Shown here piece after piece: positions 25,002-32,978 of a stretch of DNA of 45,383 nucleotides. Location of the stretch: NCBI RefSeq assembly GCF_900094545.1, contig NZ_FMAH01000052.1:1-45383 (forward strand), read 5' to 3'. The translations under genes and the position numbers were made by a program. Origin of the DNA: Martinezella miluonensis (GTDB lineage Bacteria > Pseudomonadota > Alphaproteobacteria > Rhizobiales > Rhizobiaceae). Numbering within the stretch: the first letter of the stretch is position 1; each line of letters starts with the position of its first letter. The notes beneath the pieces are model-generated. The model did not search any database, was not told the DNA's origin, and saw only the letters and a program-made list of their open reading frames with translations.

Positions 25002-25029
25002 TTTGCGCATAAATCGTATTTTGTGCAAA
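25002..25029. promoter_or_regulatory. Candidate Lrp/AsnC operator
   Basis: TTTGCGCA (25002-25009) and TGTGCAAA (25022-25029) form an inverted repeat with 7 of 8 matching bases and 20-bp centre spacing, in an AT-rich gap shared by the racemase and the Lrp gene. Such sites fit dimeric Lrp/AsnC binding. Confidence 0.45.
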
Positions 25030-25060
25030 ATAACGGCGCGATAATGAAAGGCTGCCGCAC

Positions 25061-25525
25061 ATGCTTGACGAACGTGACCGAAAGATTCTCGAAATTTTGC
25101 AGGCCGATGCCGGCACATCGGTGACGGAACTTGCCGATCGCGTGGCTCTATCGGTTTCTGCCTGCTCGCGCCGTATCCAGCGGCTGGAGGAAAGCGGCCA
25201 TATCGCCCGGCGCATCGTCGTGCTCGATCGCGAGAAGATGGGGGTGCCGACCACCGTCTATGCGATGATCAAGACGGCGCATCACGCCGACGAGTGGATC
25301 GAGGCCTTCCGCAAGGCGATCGGCGATGTTCCGGAGATCGTCGAGGCGCATCGGCTCACAGGCAATTACGATTATATTCTGAAGATCGTGCTGCCGCGCG
25401 TCGAGCATTATGACGTCATCTACAAGCAGCTCGTGCGCAAGGTCGAGCTTTTCGATGTCTCAGCCTCGATCTCCATGGAGGAACTTAAAGGTGGCGCGGC
25501 CATTCCTGTCGGTTATGCGCAGTAG
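25061..25525 (+). CDS. Lrp/AsnC-family transcriptional regulator
   Basis: 154 residues. The N-terminal helix-turn-helix is at about 5-55 (LDERDRKILEILQADAG, SVSACSRRIQRLEESGHI); the C-terminal RAM/AsnC ligand domain contains VPEIVEAHRLTGNYDYILKIV, the usual effector fold. It probably responds to an amino acid, perhaps the D- or L-form handled by the divergent racemase. The racemase is most likely its target by position. Confidence 0.92.
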   Translation: MLDERDRKILEILQADAGTSVTELADRVALSVSACSRRIQRLEESGHIARRIVVLDREKMGVPTTVYAMIKTAHHADEWIEAFRKAIGDVPEIVEAHRLTGNYDYILKIVLPRVEHYDVIYKQLVRKVELFDVSASISMEELKGGAAIPVGYAQ

Positions 25526-25633
25526 GTGCTTCTCAGTATCGTGGGTGCGCAGGGGTGCCATGCATAAAAGAGAGTTGCTGCCTACTCGTCTCAACCCTAC
25601 GTTTTCAGCGAAACATAGCCATGAGGTGTTGCC

Positions 25634-26896
25634 ATGCAGGATCATCGTGTTGTCGTTGTCGGGGGCGGTTTCGGCGGGGTGCAGGTCGTCAACGATCTGA
25701 AAGGCGCTCCCGTCCGCATAACGATGATCGACCGGCGCAATCACCACCTGTTTCAGCCGCTTCTCTATCAAGTCGCGACCACCTTGCTCGCCACGTCGGA
25801 GATCGCGTGGCCGATCCGCAATTTCTTCAGGGACAGGCCTGAGGTGACGACGTTGCTCGCCGAAGTCGTCGGTGTCGACAGCGAGGCGCATCAGGTACTT
25901 CTGAAGAACGGACAAAGGATCCCTTACGATACGCTGGTGCTGGCGACCGGCGCCACCCATGCCTATTTCGGCCATGACGAATGGGAGCCGGTAGCGCCGG
26001 GATTGAAGACGCTCGAGGATGCCACGACCATCCGCCGCCGCGTGCTGCTGGCCTTCGAGCAGGCGGAAATGGAAACGGACCCTGCTATCCGTGAGGCGCT
26101 CCTGACCTTCGTCATCGTCGGGGCAGGGCCGACGGGCGTCGAGCTGGCCGGCATCATCTCGGAATTGGCAAGGACGACATTGCCGAAGGAATTCCGCAAT
26201 ATCGATACAAGCAAGGCGAAGATCATTCTCGTCGAAGCCGGCCCGCGGGTGCTGGCTGCTTTCGCGGAGGATCTTTCCGACTATGCGCGCCGCGAGCTGG
26301 AATCGCATGGTGTCGCCCTGCGCTTCGGCAAGCCCGTGACTTCGTGCACCGCGCAGGGCGTGACGATTGGCGATGTTTTCGTGCCGTGCCGCACCATCGT
26401 CTGGGCAGCCGGCGTTGAAGCATCGCCGGCCGCAAAGTGGCTGGATATTCCGGCAGACCGTGCCGGCCGGGCCGTGGTCGACAAGGATCTGCGGGCGCCG
26501 GGCAAGGGGGATGTCTTCGTGATCGGGGATACCGCAGCCGTCATGCGCGATGACGGCAGTCCGGTGCCGGGAATCGCTCCGGCTGCCAAGCAGCAGGGAG
26601 CCTATGTCGCCAAGGTGATTAAGGCGAAGCTTGCCGGAAAACCGACCCCCGGTCCGTTCCATTATCGCCATCAAGGCAGTCTCGCGACGATCGGCAAGAG
26701 TGCCGCGATTATCGATTTCGGCTGGCTGAAGCTGAGGGGATGGCTCGCCTGGTGGGTGTGGGGTCTTGCCCACATCTACTTCCTGATCGGCGTACGCTGG
26801 CGCATCGCGGTCGCCTGGAGCTGGCTGTGGATCTATATCAGCCGGCAGCATAGCGCCCGGCTGATCACGCAAAAGGAAACCATGCGCGAGGAATAA
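25634..26896 (+). CDS. ndh: Type II NADH dehydrogenase (NDH-2)
   Basis: Single-subunit, non-proton-pumping NADH:quinone oxidoreductase on the inner face of the membrane, 420 residues. FAD fold VVVVGGGFGGVQ near residue 6, HHLFQPLLYQVAT, second Rossmann VIVGAGPTGVELAG, VIVWAAGV-type and FVIGDTAAV (second FAD motif), APAAKQQGAYVAK. The C-terminus WLAWWVWGLAHIYFL is the membrane-associated segment of the family. AGGTGTTGCC precedes the ATG. It ends at a strong terminator shared with the convergent dehydrogenase. Confidence 0.92.
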   Translation: MQDHRVVVVGGGFGGVQVVNDLKGAPVRITMIDRRNHHLFQPLLYQVATTLLATSEIAWPIRNFFRDRPEVTTLLAEVVGVDSEAHQVLLKNGQRIPYDTLVLATGATHAYFGHDEWEPVAPGLKTLEDATTIRRRVLLAFEQAEMETDPAIREALLTFVIVGAGPTGVELAGIISELARTTLPKEFRNIDTSKAKIILVEAGPRVLAAFAEDLSDYARRELESHGVALRFGKPVTSCTAQGVTIGDVFVPCRTIVWAAGVEASPAAKWLDIPADRAGRAVVDKDLRAPGKGDVFVIGDTAAVMRDDGSPVPGIAPAAKQQGAYVAKVIKAKLAGKPTPGPFHYRHQGSLATIGKSAAIIDFGWLKLRGWLAWWVWGLAHIYFLIGVRWRIAVAWSWLWIYISRQHSARLITQKETMREE

Positions 26897-26901
26897 GGAG
26901 A

Positions 26902-26934
26902 GGGCGGCGTCCGGATCGGACGCCGCCCCTTTTC
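26902..26934 (+). terminator. Intrinsic terminator of ndh
   Basis: GGGCGGCGTCCG-GAT-CGGACGCCGCCC, a perfect 12-bp stem followed by CCTTTTCT, 5 bp after the ndh stop. On the minus strand the T run is missing, so it acts mainly for ndh. Confidence 0.88.
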
Positions 26935-26937
26935 TGG

Positions 26938-27981
26938 TTAGGCCAGCGAGGCGATATCGATGACGAAGCGGTAGCGCACGTCGCTCTTCAGCACGCGCTC
27001 ATAGGCTTCGTTGACCTGATCGATATTGATCACCTCGATCTCCGAGGCAATGTTGTGCTTGCCGCAGAAATCGAGCATTTCCTGGGTTTCCTTGATCGAG
27101 CCGATCATCGAGCCGGAGAGGCTGCGGCGGCCGGGGATCAGCGAGAAGGCATGGACCGGGACCGGATGCTCAGGCGCGCCGACCACGACCATGCTGCCGT
27201 CGACCTTCAACAGGCCGAGATAGGCGTTCCAGTCGAGAGCGATACCAACCGTCATGATGAGGAGGTCGAAGGTGCCGGCGAGTGTCGTGAAGGTCTCGGC
27301 GTCGCTGGTCGCGTAGTAATGGTCAGCGCCGAGACGCAGACCGTCTTCCTTTTTGGAAAGCGACTGGCTGAGAACGGTGACATCAGCGCCCATCGCATGG
27401 GCGATCTTGACGCCCATATGGCCGAGGCCGCCCATGCCGACGATCGCGACCTTCTTGCCGGGACCGGCTTTCCAGTGGTGCAGCGGCGAGTAAAGCGTGA
27501 TGCCGGCGCAGAGCAGCGGAGCCGCAGCGTCGAGCGGAATATTTTCGGGGATGGAGAGGACGTAGCCTTCCTTGACAACGATCGAATCCGAATAGCCGCC
27601 ATAAGTCGGCGTTGTGCCATCGGCTTCGAAGTCGTTGTAGGTCTGGACCACGCCCGGCATGTAGTGTTCCAGATCGAGGTCGCGGGTGGCACACGTCGTG
27701 CACGAATTGACGAAGCAGCCGACGCCGACGCGGTCGCCGACCTTGAATTTGGTTACATTCGAGCCGATGGCGCTAACGATGCCGGCGATCTCATGACCCG
27801 GTACCATCGGATATTTTGCATTGCCCCATTCGTTGCGGGCCTGGTGAATGTCGGAATGGCAGATGCCGGAGAACTTGATCTCGATGACGACGTCGTCCTC
27901 ATTCGGCTCGCGGCGTTCGAAGGTGAAGGGGGTGAGCGGCTTCGACGCGTCGGTCGCGGCATAACCCTTTGCGATAGGCAT
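26938..27981 (-). CDS. Zinc-type alcohol dehydrogenase (aldehyde reductase group)
   Basis: NAD(P)-dependent medium-chain dehydrogenase of the CAD/YahK group, 347 residues. Catalytic zinc ligands: Cys41 in GICHSD and His63/Glu64 in PGHE; cofactor fold VGMGGLGHMGVKIAHAMGA. The structural-zinc loop reads CTTCATR...HYM: Cys94 and Cys97 are present, but the next two ligand positions (100, 108) are Arg and Met, so structural zinc is probably not bound. The start at 27981 (MPIAKGYAAT) is preferred; an outer ATG at 28041 adds 20 basic residues. Divergent from an AraC regulator. Confidence 0.9.
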   Translation of the reverse strand: MPIAKGYAATDASKPLTPFTFERREPNEDDVVIEIKFSGICHSDIHQARNEWGNAKYPMVPGHEIAGIVSAIGSNVTKFKVGDRVGVGCFVNSCTTCATRDLDLEHYMPGVVQTYNDFEADGTTPTYGGYSDSIVVKEGYVLSIPENIPLDAAAPLLCAGITLYSPLHHWKAGPGKKVAIVGMGGLGHMGVKIAHAMGADVTVLSQSLSKKEDGLRLGADHYYATSDAETFTTLAGTFDLLIMTVGIALDWNAYLGLLKVDGSMVVVGAPEHPVPVHAFSLIPGRRSLSGSMIGSIKETQEMLDFCGKHNIASEIEVINIDQVNEAYERVLKSDVRYRFVIDIASLA

Positions 27982-28181
27982 GGGAGATTTCCTTGTTCTT
28001 CGGAGGAGGTGGGAGTGGAATTGGGATGGCCGACTATGCAATGGGAGCGGGCCGGAGCGTTAGAGCGATCCTGCAAGCTTTATGTACGATCCTGCGAATC
28101 TAAATGCGCGGCGGGTCTTTCGCGATCGAACGACGTTACCTAGATAGGTTTCGATATCTACTCGAAAACAGTTGGTTGCGA

Positions 28182-29090
28182 ATGACACTGCCTTTCAATC
28201 CCAATCGGGAACTCGCATCCATCGTTGCACGTTTCGCCACGGGAGACGGGGAACACCGCACGCCGATAGACAGTCTTCATCTCTATCGGCAGTCGGCCGC
28301 GACGGTGTGGCAACATGGGGCTTATCGGCCCTGCTTTGCAATCGTGGTTCAGGGTCGCAAGAGCCTGACGATCGGTGCTGAAACCTACAATTACGGTGTC
28401 GGCGAATATATTTTGACCGCCCTCGACCTGCCCGTATCGACGCAGGTGACCAATGTCGGCAGTGACGCGCCTTATCTTTGCTTCGGCATGGCGCTCGATA
28501 GCGAGCGGCTGAAGGAGCTGTTGTCGCGTGTCAGCATTCCGCGTCAGGCACTGACAGCCGAGCCCGTGCGTGGGATCGCGATCAATGCGGCGTCGCCGGA
28601 ACTGCTCGATGCTTCGCTGCGGCTGCTCAGATTACTTGATCGGCCAGAAGATATTCCGGCCATGGCTCCATTGATCGAGCAGGAGATCCTTTATCGTCTG
28701 CTGACAGGCCCGAACGGTCCTAGACTGCTGCAGGTCGCCATGGCGGAAAGCCAGAGCAATAGGGTTGCGCGTGCCGTCGCCTGGCTTCGCGGCAACTATA
28801 CGCAGCCGCTGCGCATCGAAGAGCTGGCCGAGCGCGTTGGGATGAGCGTTTCCTCGTTGCATCACCATTTCAAGACCGTTACCGCTCTGTCGCCGATGCA
28901 ATATCAGAAGCAGCTTCGGCTGCATGAAGCGCGGCGGCTGATGATCGTTGAGCAGCTCGATGTCGGTTCGGCCGGTCATCGCGTTGGGTATCAGAGCCCT
29001 TCGCAATTCAGCCGGGAGTACAGTCGCCTCTACGGCCTGCCGCCGCTGAAGGACGTCGAGGCCATGCGTAGTGCCGCGGCAGCCGAATAG
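28182..29090 (+). CDS. AraC-family transcriptional regulator
   Basis: 302 residues. The N-terminal AraC_N cupin-like domain contains SLHLYRQSAATVWQHGAYRP and GRKSLTIGAETYNYGVGEYIL. Two C-terminal helix-turn-helix units (LRIEELAERVGMSVSSLHHHFK, GYQSPSQFSREYSRLYG) bind DNA. The ATG at 28182 begins MTLPFNPNRELAS; an outer start at 28104 is possible. This AraC_N group often controls a neighbouring divergent alcohol dehydrogenase in response to its substrate, which fits the layout here. Confidence 0.9.
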   Translation: MTLPFNPNRELASIVARFATGDGEHRTPIDSLHLYRQSAATVWQHGAYRPCFAIVVQGRKSLTIGAETYNYGVGEYILTALDLPVSTQVTNVGSDAPYLCFGMALDSERLKELLSRVSIPRQALTAEPVRGIAINAASPELLDASLRLLRLLDRPEDIPAMAPLIEQEILYRLLTGPNGPRLLQVAMAESQSNRVARAVAWLRGNYTQPLRIEELAERVGMSVSSLHHHFKTVTALSPMQYQKQLRLHEARRLMIVEQLDVGSAGHRVGYQSPSQFSREYSRLYGLPPLKDVEAMRSAAAAE

Positions 29091-29123
29091 GTTTCCGTCT
29101 TTATTCGTGGCGCCAGGCTCTGA

Positions 29124-29621
29124 TCAGCTGGTCGGAGCATCGCAGTCATCGCCGTTCCAGGTGTAGCTGGGATCGACATCCTGTGGTCCCCACAGGCCTT
29201 CGAAATGACGGTAGTCGGACCTGAATCGGATCGTCAGTAACCCCATTCCATATCTGTCGAACCAACGCAGTGTTCGTACGCCGCCTTGGCTCGCCCCGAT
29301 TTCCGACAAGGTACCGGTTGTGGTGTTGCCGTCATCATCGAAGCGATAGGTCCCGGAGATATGGCCTCGCCTGTCGACTTGCAGGGACGTTTCGACATCC
29401 ACCAGATCACCGCTGGAAAGAAGCTTGCCGCAATAGTGTCCGGCGGGCTTACTGAGCTGCTTTGCCGTTAAATGAGCTGACGCGGGCAGCGGGATCAGGC
29501 CGATCGCAAGGCAGATCCCGACAATGCGCTCAAGCGTCCGTCGCTCGCCTTTGCCGGTTTGGCTGTGGGCCGGGGTTTGGGCGAGCGATGCCTCGCGATT
29601 ATGGTCGAATGCGGCTTTCAT
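29124..29621 (-). CDS. Hypothetical secreted protein
   Basis: I do not recognise a family. The 165-residue product has a long polar N-terminus and then a signal-peptide-like hydrophobic segment (IVGICLAIGLIPLPASA). The mature part is a small beta-rich domain with two cysteines (HYCGKL and DDCDAP) that could form a disulphide. The ATG at 29621 follows a TTG by one codon, and the true start may be further inside, just before the hydrophobic segment. It lies between the AraC gene (convergent) and the divergent TetR gene. Confidence 0.6.
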   Translation of the reverse strand: MKAAFDHNREASLAQTPAHSQTGKGERRTLERIVGICLAIGLIPLPASAHLTAKQLSKPAGHYCGKLLSSGDLVDVETSLQVDRRGHISGTYRFDDDGNTTTGTLSEIGASQGGVRTLRWFDRYGMGLLTIRFRSDYRHFEGLWGPQDVDPSYTWNGDDCDAPTS

Positions 29622-29768
29622 CAAAGAATCTCGAACAGAAACCTATACGTCGGCAAGGCTTATCCGGCGCGCATTCCGCATGGCAACCACTCTCCATCTT
29701 TTTAGCGCAGTGCAGCAACGAATTCCGCTTGACGCCCGTTGCAGCGTGCTGCATAACGCCTCACGAAC

Positions 29769-29784
29769 CGTACCGTACGGTACG
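29769..29784. promoter_or_regulatory. Candidate TetR operator before the ilvC-linked regulator
   Basis: CGTACCGTACGGTACG is a perfect 16-bp palindrome, 17 bp upstream of the TetR start. Its length and symmetry match TetR operators. The gap to the secreted-protein gene on the other side makes it a possible shared control site. Confidence 0.7.
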
Positions 29785-29801
29785 CATTTGGGAGTAGCAT
29801 C

Positions 29802-30452
29802 GTGCTGAGCGAAGTAGGACAGTCGAGCGAGTTTTCGCCGCGCCAGAACGCCGTTCTGGAGCAGGCGTTGCGTCTGCTCGTCGACGGCGGCGAAAAGGCG
29901 CTGACGACTTCGGGTGTCGCGCGCGCTGCCAATTGCTCCAAGGAAAGCCTTTACAAGTGGTTCGGCGACCGCGACGGTCTGCTATCGGCGATGATCGCCT
30001 ATCAGGCGAGCAAGGTGCGCACCTTCGAGCGCAACGGTGAGCGGCTGACGGTATCGAGCCTGCATGACCATCTTGTCGTCTTTGCCCGAGATCTGCTGGA
30101 AGTTCTGGCGGGCGACGTCTCGCTCGCGCTGAACCGTCTGGCGATCGGCCAGTCAAACCGCGACGGCTCCAAGCTCGGCAAGCTCTTGCTGGAGCGCGGC
30201 CGCCGGCAGATCGACCGCCGTGCCAGCGGCCTGATCGATGCCGGCAAGCGGGCAGGGTTGCTGCGCTTCATGGATGCCGACGAGGCATATCACACGTTTT
30301 ACGGGCTCATCGTTTCCGATCTGCATGTGCGCATGCTGCTCGGTGAACCCGGTTTGAAGGATTCCAGCCGTCAGGCGGAGAAGGCTGTAACGGCTTTCCT
30401 CAAGCTTTACGGCACGGAAAAGGTTTTGGCGGAAGCAGCGGCGACCGTCTGA
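29802..30452 (+). CDS. TetR-family regulator upstream of ilvC
   Basis: 216 residues, GTG start with GGGAG upstream. The N-terminal helix-turn-helix is at about 15-60 (ALRLLVDGGEKALTTSGVARAANCSKESLYKWFGDR), followed by a TetR_C ligand domain. It stops 44 bp before ilvC on the same strand and may be co-transcribed with it; its target could be its own palindromic promoter and through it ilvC. Ligand unknown; a branched-chain pathway signal is only a guess from position. Confidence 0.9.
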   Translation: MLSEVGQSSEFSPRQNAVLEQALRLLVDGGEKALTTSGVARAANCSKESLYKWFGDRDGLLSAMIAYQASKVRTFERNGERLTVSSLHDHLVVFARDLLEVLAGDVSLALNRLAIGQSNRDGSKLGKLLLERGRRQIDRRASGLIDAGKRAGLLRFMDADEAYHTFYGLIVSDLHVRMLLGEPGLKDSSRQAEKAVTAFLKLYGTEKVLAEAAATV

Positions 30453-30496
30453 GCAAATCTAAGTTTACACCAGACAAGCAAAGGGAAGGACAAACA

Positions 30497-31516
30497 ATGC
30501 GCGTCTATTACGATCGTGATGCCGATCTCAACCTCATCAAGTCGAAGAAGGTCGCCGTTATCGGCTACGGTTCTCAGGGCCGCGCTCATGCGCTCAACCT
30601 GAAGGACAGCGGCGCACAGAACGTTGCGATCGCGCTCAAGGCCGGCTCGCCGACTGTCAAGAAGGCAGAAGCCGATGGCTTCAAGGTCATGACGGTTGCC
30701 GAAGCAGCTGCCTGGGCCGACCTGATGATGATGGCGACCCCGGACGAACTCCAGGCCGACATCTACAAGGCCGATATCGCTCCGAACATCCGCGACGGTG
30801 CTGCCATCGCTTTTGCTCACGGCCTCAACGTTCACTTCGGCCTCATCGAGCCGAAGGCTTCGGTCGACGTTGTCATGATCGCCCCGAAGGGCCCGGGCCA
30901 CACGGTTCGCGGCGAATACCAGAAGGGCGGCGGCGTTCCCTGCCTCGTTGCCGTTCACCAGAACGCTTCCGGCAATGCGCTTGAACTCGCTCTCTCCTAT
31001 GCCTGCGGCGTTGGCGGCGGCCGTTCGGGCATCATCGAAACCAACTTCCGCGAAGAGTGCGAAACCGACCTCTTCGGCGAACAGGTCGTTCTCTGCGGCG
31101 GTCTCGTCGAGTTGATCCGCGCTGGCTTCGAAACCCTGGTCGAAGCCGGTTACGCTCCGGAAATGGCCTATTTCGAGTGCCTGCACGAAGTGAAGCTCAT
31201 CGTCGACCTGATCTATGAAGGCGGCATCGCCAACATGAACTACTCGATCTCGAACACCGCAGAGTGGGGCGAATACGTCACCGGTCCGCGCATCATCACC
31301 GAAGAAACCAAGGCTGAGATGAAGCGCGTCCTCAAGGACATCCAGACCGGCAAGTTCACCTCGGACTGGATGCAGGAATATCGTTCCGGCGCTGCCCGCT
31401 TCAAGGGCATCCGCCGCCTGAACGACAGCCACCAGATCGAAGAAGTCGGCGCCAAGCTGCGCGGCATGATGCCCTGGATCGGCAAGAACAAGCTGGTCGA
31501 CAAGGCCGTCAACTAA
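30497..31516 (+). CDS. ilvC: Ketol-acid reductoisomerase
   Basis: Second step of branched-chain amino acid synthesis: isomerises and reduces acetolactate or acetohydroxybutyrate with NADPH and Mg. Short class I form, 339 residues: NADPH fold GYGSQGRAHALNLKDSG at about 18-34, PDELQ, the FAHGLNVHFG and PKGPGHTVR motifs, DLFGEQVVLCGG with metal ligands, and IEEVGAKLRGMMPW at the end. AGGGAAGGA is the ribosome binding site. It follows a TetR gene, and no leader peptide is visible before it, unlike ilvI. Confidence 0.97.
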   Translation: MRVYYDRDADLNLIKSKKVAVIGYGSQGRAHALNLKDSGAQNVAIALKAGSPTVKKAEADGFKVMTVAEAAAWADLMMMATPDELQADIYKADIAPNIRDGAAIAFAHGLNVHFGLIEPKASVDVVMIAPKGPGHTVRGEYQKGGGVPCLVAVHQNASGNALELALSYACGVGGGRSGIIETNFREECETDLFGEQVVLCGGLVELIRAGFETLVEAGYAPEMAYFECLHEVKLIVDLIYEGGIANMNYSISNTAEWGEYVTGPRIITEETKAEMKRVLKDIQTGKFTSDWMQEYRSGAARFKGIRRLNDSHQIEEVGAKLRGMMPWIGKNKLVDKAVN

Positions 31517-31540
31517 GCTTTCGGCACTGCCGGAATAGAG

Positions 31541-31574
31541 GGCCGGGGCGAAAGCTCCGGCCTTTCTATTTTTT
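31541..31574 (+). terminator. Intrinsic terminator of ilvC
   Basis: GGCCGGGGC-GAAA-GCTCCGGCC, a 9-bp stem with one G-T pair and a stable GAAA tetraloop, followed by TTTCTATTTTTT. The T run overlaps the stop codon of the convergent methyltransferase. Confidence 0.9.
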
Positions 31575-32156
31575 GGCTGAGACGTAGAGCCATTTCGTCG
31601 GCTTGCCGTCAAAGCCCCCGCCGTCAGCTTCGGTCATGGCGATGTCTTTCCATCCGCCTTCGCTGAGGAGAGCCATCAGCCATTCGGCCGAGGGATAATT
31701 ATAGTAGCGGCCGAGGGTATCGTGCCCTTCCGCATCTCCGGCCTTGAAACTGCCATGGAAGATGCCGCCGTCCTTCAACGCCCGTAGAATCCGATCGAAG
31801 ACATTTGGGAGGTTGGAGCGAGGTACATGAAGGAGGCTAGCCTCCGCCCATATGCCGTCAAAAGCAGCGCCGGTGTCCAGCGTCTCGAACCTCATGATCC
31901 GGACGGGTCTACCGATCAGGGCCTCCGCCTGTTTGGCAAGCTCGGTAGAGCCATCGGTCGGGGTCACGTCGAAGCCGCGCGAGATCATATATGCCGCATC
32001 CTGTCCTGCGCCGCAGCCAAGTTCGAGAATGGAGGCACCTGCTGGAAGAGCAGCCAGGAATTCATCAAGCCGGTTTTGCGGCAGGTTGCGTTCGCGTGCA
32101 GCGTAGATGATGGCGTTTTCGTCGTAAAAGGAAGAGGTGGGATTGTCGCTTGTCAT
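31566..32156 (-). CDS. Class I SAM-dependent methyltransferase
   Basis: 196 residues. The SAM-binding motif I is ILELGCGAGQDAAYM (about 43-57), then motif II VTPTDGSTELAKQAE, and the FDGIWAEASLLHVP segment typical of TehB/Methyltransf_11/25-like small-molecule methyltransferases. The start lies 1 bp after the vapC stop, so it is most likely the third gene of the vapBC operon. Its substrate is unknown. It ends inside the ilvC terminator. Confidence 0.85.
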   Translation of the reverse strand: MTSDNPTSSFYDENAIIYAARERNLPQNRLDEFLAALPAGASILELGCGAGQDAAYMISRGFDVTPTDGSTELAKQAEALIGRPVRIMRFETLDTGAAFDGIWAEASLLHVPRSNLPNVFDRILRALKDGGIFHGSFKAGDAEGHDTLGRYYNYPSAEWLMALLSEGGWKDIAMTEADGGGFDGKPTKWLYVSAKK

Positions 32157-32157
32157 G

Positions 32158-32538
32158 TCAATCTATTGCCTTCGGGTGATAGATTACGCTTTCCAGCCCG
32201 TTGAAATGTGCATCGCAGGTCAGAACGTCAGCCTCGTGCTGAAGGGCGGTCGCATAGATGATCGCATCGGCAGTGGCAAGCTTGTGTTGCACGGAGATCT
32301 CAGCGGCGCGGCGAGCGATTGTTGTGTCCAACGATATGACGTTGCATAGCATCGTATAGGCAATGAAGTTGTTCAGGGCGTCTTCGCCTTGTTCTCGAAG
32401 AAGCCATTTGGAAAGTTCAAGCTGAACTATCGTCGGAACGATGCAGTTTTCGGGTTCGGGAATTTGATCGGACAGTTGCCGTCCGACAGTGCTATCAAGA
32501 ATCCACTCGATCCACGCGGAACTATCGACGACGCGCAT
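32158..32538 (-). CDS. vapC: VapC-type PIN-domain toxin
   Basis: Toxin ribonuclease of a type II system, 126 residues. The four acidic residues of the PIN active site are visible: Asp5 (VVDSSAW), Glu41 (VQLELSKW), Asp91 (TADAIIYA) and Asp109 (LTCDAHF). VapC proteins cut tRNA or rRNA in a Mg-dependent way. The start overlaps the antitoxin stop (TAATG), giving coupled translation. Confidence 0.92.
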   Translation of the reverse strand: MRVVDSSAWIEWILDSTVGRQLSDQIPEPENCIVPTIVQLELSKWLLREQGEDALNNFIAYTMLCNVISLDTTIARRAAEISVQHKLATADAIIYATALQHEADVLTCDAHFNGLESVIYHPKAID

Positions 32539-32747
32539 TAAAAGCGGTCGTCCCGATCGCGGTAGTTCTCTGGATTTGCGCCACGCGCCATCCCCCTGAG
32601 ATCTTCCAACGTCGGAACAGGCATAAGGAGCACGCCTTTGCCTTTTGGAATGAAGACGAATTCCTGGCCCGCGCTCCAGTGTTGTTGATCGCGCACTTCT
32701 TTTGGAATCGATATCTGAAATTTCGATGAGAGGGTTGCGGTCGCCAT
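32538..32747 (-). CDS. vapB: VapB/AbrB-type antitoxin
   Basis: 69 residues. The N-terminal SpoVT/AbrB swapped-hairpin fold reads MATATLSSKFQISIPKEVRD; the charged C-terminus (ARGANPENYRDRDDRF) would wrap VapC and block it. The start at 32747 is chosen by the fold; the frame extends outward without AbrB similarity. The start codon lies in one arm of an inverted repeat, so the protein probably represses its own operon at that site. Confidence 0.92.
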   Translation of the reverse strand: MATATLSSKFQISIPKEVRDQQHWSAGQEFVFIPKGKGVLLMPVPTLEDLRGMARGANPENYRDRDDRF

Positions 32748-32785
32748 TCTTACGTTTTTCCTATCGATTGACAGAATGTAAGAAT
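32746..32785. promoter_or_regulatory. Candidate VapB operator spanning the start codon
   Basis: Perfect 8-bp inverted repeat ATTCTTAC (32746-32753) and GTAAGAAT (32778-32785), centre distance 32 bp. The left arm includes the last two bases of the vapB ATG on the minus strand. VapBC complexes commonly bind paired palindromic sites near their start. Confidence 0.6.
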
Positions 32786-32907
32786 AACACTTCGGCAGTT
32801 GGGTGTATAGGTCTTTCGAGAGGGGTTCAAATCGACGTGCATGTTGCTTGAACGACGTCCTTCTGCTGAGCAATCCCTTTTCCTTGTCACCCTCACAAAC
32901 AAATTAG

Positions 32908-32922
32908 GTCAGCAATGTTGAC
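32908..32922. promoter_or_regulatory. Candidate operator before the aminotransferase
   Basis: GTCAGCAATGTTGAC follows the pattern GTCAnCAnTGnTGAC, a 15-bp dyad, 56 bp ahead of the aminotransferase ATG; TTGACT within it could also be a -35 element. No regulator gene is beside it. Confidence 0.35.
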
Positions 32923-32978
32923 TTATCTTTTGTTGCGTGATTTTGTGCTGGAAAGACCAAAAATTACGAGGAAGCCCC

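Noticed and set aside
27055..28143. Plus-strand frame opposite the alcohol dehydrogenase
   Set aside because: The dehydrogenase on the minus strand shows catalytic and cofactor motifs; the opposite frame shows none.
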